The notes under the pieces were generated by a model. The model worked only from the letters and a program-made list of their open reading frames with translations, had not been told where the DNA came from and searched no databases. Positions 60,831 through 64,000 of a DNA stretch of 64,000 bases are shown here, in pieces; the stretch's first letter is position 1, and the number at the start of each line of letters is the position of its first letter. The translations under genes were made by a program, and so were the position numbers. The stretch lies in the NCBI GenBank assembly GCA_964215955.1, contig CAXPDR010000031.1:138949-202948 (forward strand), read 5' to 3'. This stretch comes from GCA-2706205 sp964215955. GTDB lineage: Bacteria > Bdellovibrionota > Bacteriovoracia > Bacteriovoracales > Bacteriovoracaceae.

Positions 60831-61679
60831 ATGAAAAAACTAATTGCTTTGAGTTTATTAATTTTAACACCAACAATGGTATTAGCTGACAAAGAAAAAA
60901 ATCGTGAGAATATGGTAGCACCACCTAAGGTGGATATCCTTCCTAATTTAACGGCAAATATTATTTCCATCTCAGGTGGTGTTGAGCAAGTTGCATCAGA
61001 TTTAGAAGAAGATGAAGATGGTTTACAAAGAGGGTTTGTGAAAATTAAAGGAGCAGCTGGTGGGATTGAAAGAGGATATTATGATAATGATCAAATTACT
61101 TATTTTCTTCCTTATGAATTAAAACTTGATGATCAAGGGGATATAGAAGTTTCTATTGGGGCCGTTGAATCAGAAAATGGTGGTGATGCCAATAAGTTAA
61201 CAGTTCTTAAAAACTCATATACTGAGCGAGATGGGAACATTAAAATAAAAACAACTTATTTTGGTGGACAAAAAGAAATATCCATTTTTAGAACTGAAAA
61301 TGGTGGGGCATATCTTGGATTAATCGGAAAAGGTGAACTAGGATATGAACATATTGAAACGGTTGATGGTGAGAGACATTATGGTTTTCAAGCGGTTTAT
61401 GGTGGAGGGATTACTGCCGGGCTCATTGGAAATAATTATAAAATAGATGCATCTTCTATTTATGAAGTAACCGATACTCATGGAGATGAACTAGATCGCC
61501 AAGGCTTGGTTCAAAGAGCGGGCTTTACTTATGAATTTAATAGTGGGAAACAATTAGAAATTTTTTATGAGTATGATGATAATGCTTCTGAGTTTATCAA
61601 CCCAAATTCAGGTGAAGTTATTGATCCAACAAAAATTTTCAGAAACACTCATAATGCATCTATAAGATTAAATTTTTAA
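60831..61679 (+). CDS. Exported protein, probable outer-membrane barrel
   Basis: A 282-residue protein. ATG at 60831 follows AAGGAG and begins a clean signal peptide (MKKLIALSLLILTPTMVLA). The mature protein is acidic with repeated beta strands of about ten residues and ends in NASIRLNF, where the terminal Phe is typical of outer-membrane barrels. No known family. A terminator follows. Confidence 0.72.
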   Translation: MKKLIALSLLILTPTMVLADKEKNRENMVAPPKVDILPNLTANIISISGGVEQVASDLEEDEDGLQRGFVKIKGAAGGIERGYYDNDQITYFLPYELKLDDQGDIEVSIGAVESENGGDANKLTVLKNSYTERDGNIKIKTTYFGGQKEISIFRTENGGAYLGLIGKGELGYEHIETVDGERHYGFQAVYGGGITAGLIGNNYKIDASSIYEVTDTHGDELDRQGLVQRAGFTYEFNSGKQLEIFYEYDDNASEFINPNSGEVIDPTKIFRNTHNASIRLNF

Positions 61680-61689
61680 TTAAAAATAA

Positions 61690-61712
61690 AAGGCCCTCAA
61701 TTTGAGGGCCAT
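61690..61712. terminator. Bidirectional terminator between convergent exported-protein genes
   Basis: GGCCCTC / GAGGGCC with loop AATTT; T-rich on both sides (ATTTTGATT on plus, TTTTATTTTTA on minus). It lies between genes ending at 61679 and 61739. Confidence 0.85.
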
Positions 61713-61738
61713 TTTGATTCGAAAATGTGTTTTAAAAC

Positions 61739-62443
61739 TTATTCAGCTAAATTGTTAAAAAGACTATTTACTGAACTTCCATCCATACCTCTTACGTGTA
61801 ATAAGATTTTATTAGCTGGTATAGTATTTGGTACTTCTACGTCATAGCTAAATGGAGTCATCTTCATTGGACAAAAGTCTCTAATCTTTTTCATTTTAGG
61901 CAAAACAGAATAAGCATTAACTTTATTACTTAGAAATTTAACTTCATCAAGAACTAAACAATCTGAAACATTATAACCTTTTAATGCAACAACTCTGCTT
62001 CCTTCTTCTTTTTCAACATAATGAACATTAGCATAAATATACTCATCTACTGCATTACTAGTAGATTCTGCAATAAATATTTTAGACTTTTTCTCATATG
62101 GTGACTTTCCATTGACAGTAATTTCATAATTACCTTTGTTTAAAAGCCCAACATTAATGCTCTTAACAAAAGGTACAATGATTTCTGGACAAAATGGATT
62201 GCTCGCATCATACTTTAGCGCAGTCACTTTGATGTCAATTTTGTTACCTTTGATTTCCGCTTTAGTCATTGGGGACTTATGACAAAGGTTTGGTAAAAAA
62301 CCTGAAACGATAACTTCTGAACTATCGTTTGAGTCAAAACCCATTGGTGAATAAACATCATTAATTGGTACTTCAGTTTCAATTGGTGTTCCTGCATAAG
62401 AAGCAACCGAGATTAATGCAAATAATAAAATAAATGTTTTCAT
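61739..62443 (-). CDS. Exported protein of unknown function
   Basis: A 234-residue protein with signal peptide MKTFILLFALISVASYA. Six Cys in the mature part (for example NLCHK, NPFCPEI, SDCLVL, DFCPMK) could make periplasmic disulfides. Two repeated beta modules are suggested. It is divergent from the 62629 zinc protease gene, with a CRP/FNR-like box between them. No family recognised. Confidence 0.7.
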   Translation of the reverse strand: MKTFILLFALISVASYAGTPIETEVPINDVYSPMGFDSNDSSEVIVSGFLPNLCHKSPMTKAEIKGNKIDIKVTALKYDASNPFCPEIIVPFVKSINVGLLNKGNYEITVNGKSPYEKKSKIFIAESTSNAVDEYIYANVHYVEKEEGSRVVALKGYNVSDCLVLDEVKFLSNKVNAYSVLPKMKKIRDFCPMKMTPFSYDVEVPNTIPANKILLHVRGMDGSSVNSLFNNLAE

Positions 62444-62554
62444 AGACTCCCTCCGTGTTTGGTAATATCTAATTACAATAAGGTTATTTCATTTACGGCA
62501 CGGATCGTACCTGAGCTGTAAGGCTTTTAAAACAAATTAAAACAGGGAAAATTC

Positions 62555-62596
62555 ATGATTAAGATCATAATTTTATTATATGAAATTTAGTATGTT
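62555..62596 (+). promoter_or_regulatory. CRP/FNR-like box and -10 of the 62629 gene
   Basis: ATGAT-TAAG-ATCAT (62555-62568, centre 62561.5) repeats the core of the palindrome at 31417-31434. TATGTT at 62591-62596 is a plausible -10, starting 29.5 bases from the centre. This is the same class II spacing as the boxes at 1444 and 31417. Confidence 0.45.
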
Positions 62597-62628
62597 CACC
62601 CGTATATTCATGGGGAGAAGGAGTTTTT

Positions 62629-63462
62629 ATGAAGAAACTATTAAGTTTAGTTTTTATGACGTCAAGCGTATTGGCAAGTGACTATGGGTGTTTTCCTGAT
62701 TCTAAATTAGAGTTTCCTGTTCAATCGCAGAAAATGTTTCTTGCGGAAAATGGGCTTGATGAAAGTTACGCTAATTTTGTCATAAAAAACTTTGAAAATA
62801 CATGGTCTGATTATTTTGCCACAAAAATAAATAAAAAAATGATGATAAGGCTTGATTGGGATAACAATAAGGTTAATGCCTATGCTTCAAGGGATATGGA
62901 AGATAATTTAATAATAACATTAACAGGTGGAATGGTGAGACATCCTAAGCAAAGCTTAGAAGGGCTTTATCTCGTTCTTTGTCATGAGTTAGGGCATTAT
63001 CTTGGTGGTGCTCCAAAGGCTTTTCGTGGAAGGAGCTCTTTGAGGTCATGGTCAAGTGCTGAGGGGCAAGCAGATTATTTTGCTACTAATAAATGTATGA
63101 TCAAGTTGTATGATCAAGGGCACTTTTCAAAATCATATCAAAGCCAAAACTCGAGCTGCCAGGATAATTTTTGTCATTTGATAACAAAGTCAGGCTTAGA
63201 CCTTGGAAATGTTTTTGCTTCCTTAAAACCTGGTTGGAAGAATCCAGCTATAGATAGAAAAGCAAAAACAAAGGTAAGAAGAACTGTGTATGGACATCCG
63301 AATCCTCAATGTCGGTTTGAGACTTTTATGGCCGGAGAGAAATGTAGAGATCAATTTTATAAAGACTTCGACGATGAGGATTTTAAAATTGGTGCATGTT
63401 TTTCATCTTATAGGCCTACTGGTGCTAGACCTGATTGTTGGTTCTCAGAAAAAAAATATTAA
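62629..63462 (+). CDS. Exported zinc metalloprotease (HELGH type)
   Basis: A 277-residue protein with signal peptide MKKLLSLVFMTSSVLA. The zinc motif is HELGH (His119, Glu120, His123), with Glu145 in AEGQADYF as third ligand, an M48-like arrangement in a small soluble domain. Ten or so Cys in the C-terminal half (CMIKLY, CQDNFCHL, CRFETF, KCRDQF) suggest several disulfides, so it is exported and stable outside. GGAG precedes the ATG by ten bases. The promoter has a CRP/FNR-like box. Confidence 0.85.
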   Translation: MKKLLSLVFMTSSVLASDYGCFPDSKLEFPVQSQKMFLAENGLDESYANFVIKNFENTWSDYFATKINKKMMIRLDWDNNKVNAYASRDMEDNLIITLTGGMVRHPKQSLEGLYLVLCHELGHYLGGAPKAFRGRSSLRSWSSAEGQADYFATNKCMIKLYDQGHFSKSYQSQNSSCQDNFCHLITKSGLDLGNVFASLKPGWKNPAIDRKAKTKVRRTVYGHPNPQCRFETFMAGEKCRDQFYKDFDDEDFKIGACFSSYRPTGARPDCWFSEKKY

Positions 63463-63476
63463 CCGGCTTACATATG

Positions 63477-63499
63477 TGGGGATAACTTAGTTATCCCAC
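63477..63499 (+). other. Perfect hairpin after the zinc protease gene
   Basis: GGGATAACT / AGTTATCCC (63479-63487 and 63489-63497), a 9-bp palindrome with a one-base centre, 16 bases after the protease stop. No T run follows. It could be a transcript end without a U tract or the end region of the transposon that begins nearby. Confidence 0.45.
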
Positions 63500-63593
63500 T
63501 CTGTAATTAAAGTCATGTACCTCTTCTGACTTTTAAGTAATTAAAGTAACTTAGTTGATACCTTTTTAACTCCAGCTTGCTTCTAGTTTCCTC

Positions 63594-64000
63594 ATGAAAC
63601 GTAACTGCCCAAAATTAACATGTAAATCTAAGAAAATTATTAAAGATGGAAGCTACTTTAGAAAAAATGATTCCAGAAGAATCCAACGTTTTGCTTGTAA
63701 AGACTGCGGTGCAAAATTTAGTGCAAGTACGGGAACGCTTGAATATAAACAAAAAAAACGTCGAGTTAATGACCTCTTACTAAGCTTGTTCTGCGCTAAA
63801 GTTACCCAAAAAAGAGCGGCGAGAATTGCTAAAGTCAACAAAAAAACTGTGGCAAGAAGATTTGATTACTGGTCAAGAAAAGCCAAAATTAAAAATGTAA
63901 GATTTAACCAAAAATTACGTAAATCACAGGTTAACCACCTCCAGTTCGATGATTTAATTACAAAGGAAAAAACGAAGTTGAAACCAGCGACAGTAACTGT
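63594..64000 (+). CDS. Transposase, 3' part outside window
   Basis: The reading frame starts with ATG at 63594 and is open to the window end (135 residues). The N-terminus holds a zinc ribbon (CPKLTC, then CKDCGAKFS), followed by a basic helix-turn-helix (TQKRAARIAKVNKKTVARRFDYW) and LQFDDLI, whose Asp is the likely first DDE residue. This layout fits IS1-like or IS1595-like transposases. The rest of the element and its right end are not visible. Confidence 0.78.
   Translation, partial: MKRNCPKLTCKSKKIIKDGSYFRKNDSRRIQRFACKDCGAKFSASTGTLEYKQKKRRVNDLLLSLFCAKVTQKRAARIAKVNKKTVARRFDYWSRKAKIKNVRFNQKLRKSQVNHLQFDDLITKEKTKLKPATVT

Noticed and set aside
1..64000. CRISPR array, tRNA or rRNA genes
   Set aside because: No regular repeat-spacer pattern, no cloverleaf with GTTCGA arm and CCA end, and no rRNA core sequence were seen on either strand.

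Overview
The window is AT-rich, densely packed bacterial chromosome. I infer a relative of the predatory Bacteriovoracales (Halobacteriovorax-like). The reasons are the AT-rich codon use, the many Sec-exported and lipoprotein hydrolases, ankyrin, FHA and receiver-domain proteins, and an aerobic respiratory core. No rRNA gene is present to confirm this. I recognise no tRNA, no CRISPR array and no prophage.

Layout. 1-1326: an ankyrin lipoprotein cut by the window edge and an unknown lipoprotein. 1444-8392: a cytochrome oxidase operon behind a promoter with an FNR/CRP-type box (small cytochrome c, heme A synthase, SCO1, CoxB with a fused cytochrome c, CoxA of the A2 type, CoxC, CoxD, heme O synthase), followed by aminopeptidase N. 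10999-17614: a hidden 35-residue membrane protein, a conserved family of unknown role, a lipoate ligase-like protein, ribosomal protein L33, an O-methyltransferase-like protein, and a DUF4340-like/acidic protein pair. 17777-22797: a subtilisin-like protease, then a complete IS3-family element (19710-21103) that landed in the loop of a terminator, then glnK-amtB with a PII protein lacking Tyr51.

22977-30140: tandem zinc-protease lipoproteins, L28, transketolase, and a secreted hydrolase next to an unknown exported protein. 30241-31942: a 203-bp segment bounded by inverted repeats behind an FNR-like box, then divergent persulfide dioxygenase and phosphatase-like genes that share one palindrome. 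31939-43136: 2OG oxygenase, two trypsin-like proteins (one fused to ankyrin repeats), an SPL-like radical SAM protein paired with a nucleosidase, aldo/keto reductase, glycosyltransferase, HAD nucleotidase, saccharopine dehydrogenase and an FHA membrane protein. 43150-64000: di-heme cytochrome, pseudo-receiver, transporters, aconitase B, a kexin-like lipoprotein, REC-CheX, MltD, gamma-glutamyltransferase, exported proteins, a further zinc protease, and a transposase cut by the window end.

Together the genes describe an aerobic, protein- and peptide-degrading lifestyle: two S8 proteases, two S1 proteases, three zinc proteases, an M1 aminopeptidase, a gamma-glutamyltransferase and a lytic transglycosylase, alongside TCA-cycle and terminal-oxidase genes. 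Four CRP/FNR-like boxes suggest one redox-responsive regulator. Many convergent genes touch or overlap at their stop codons.
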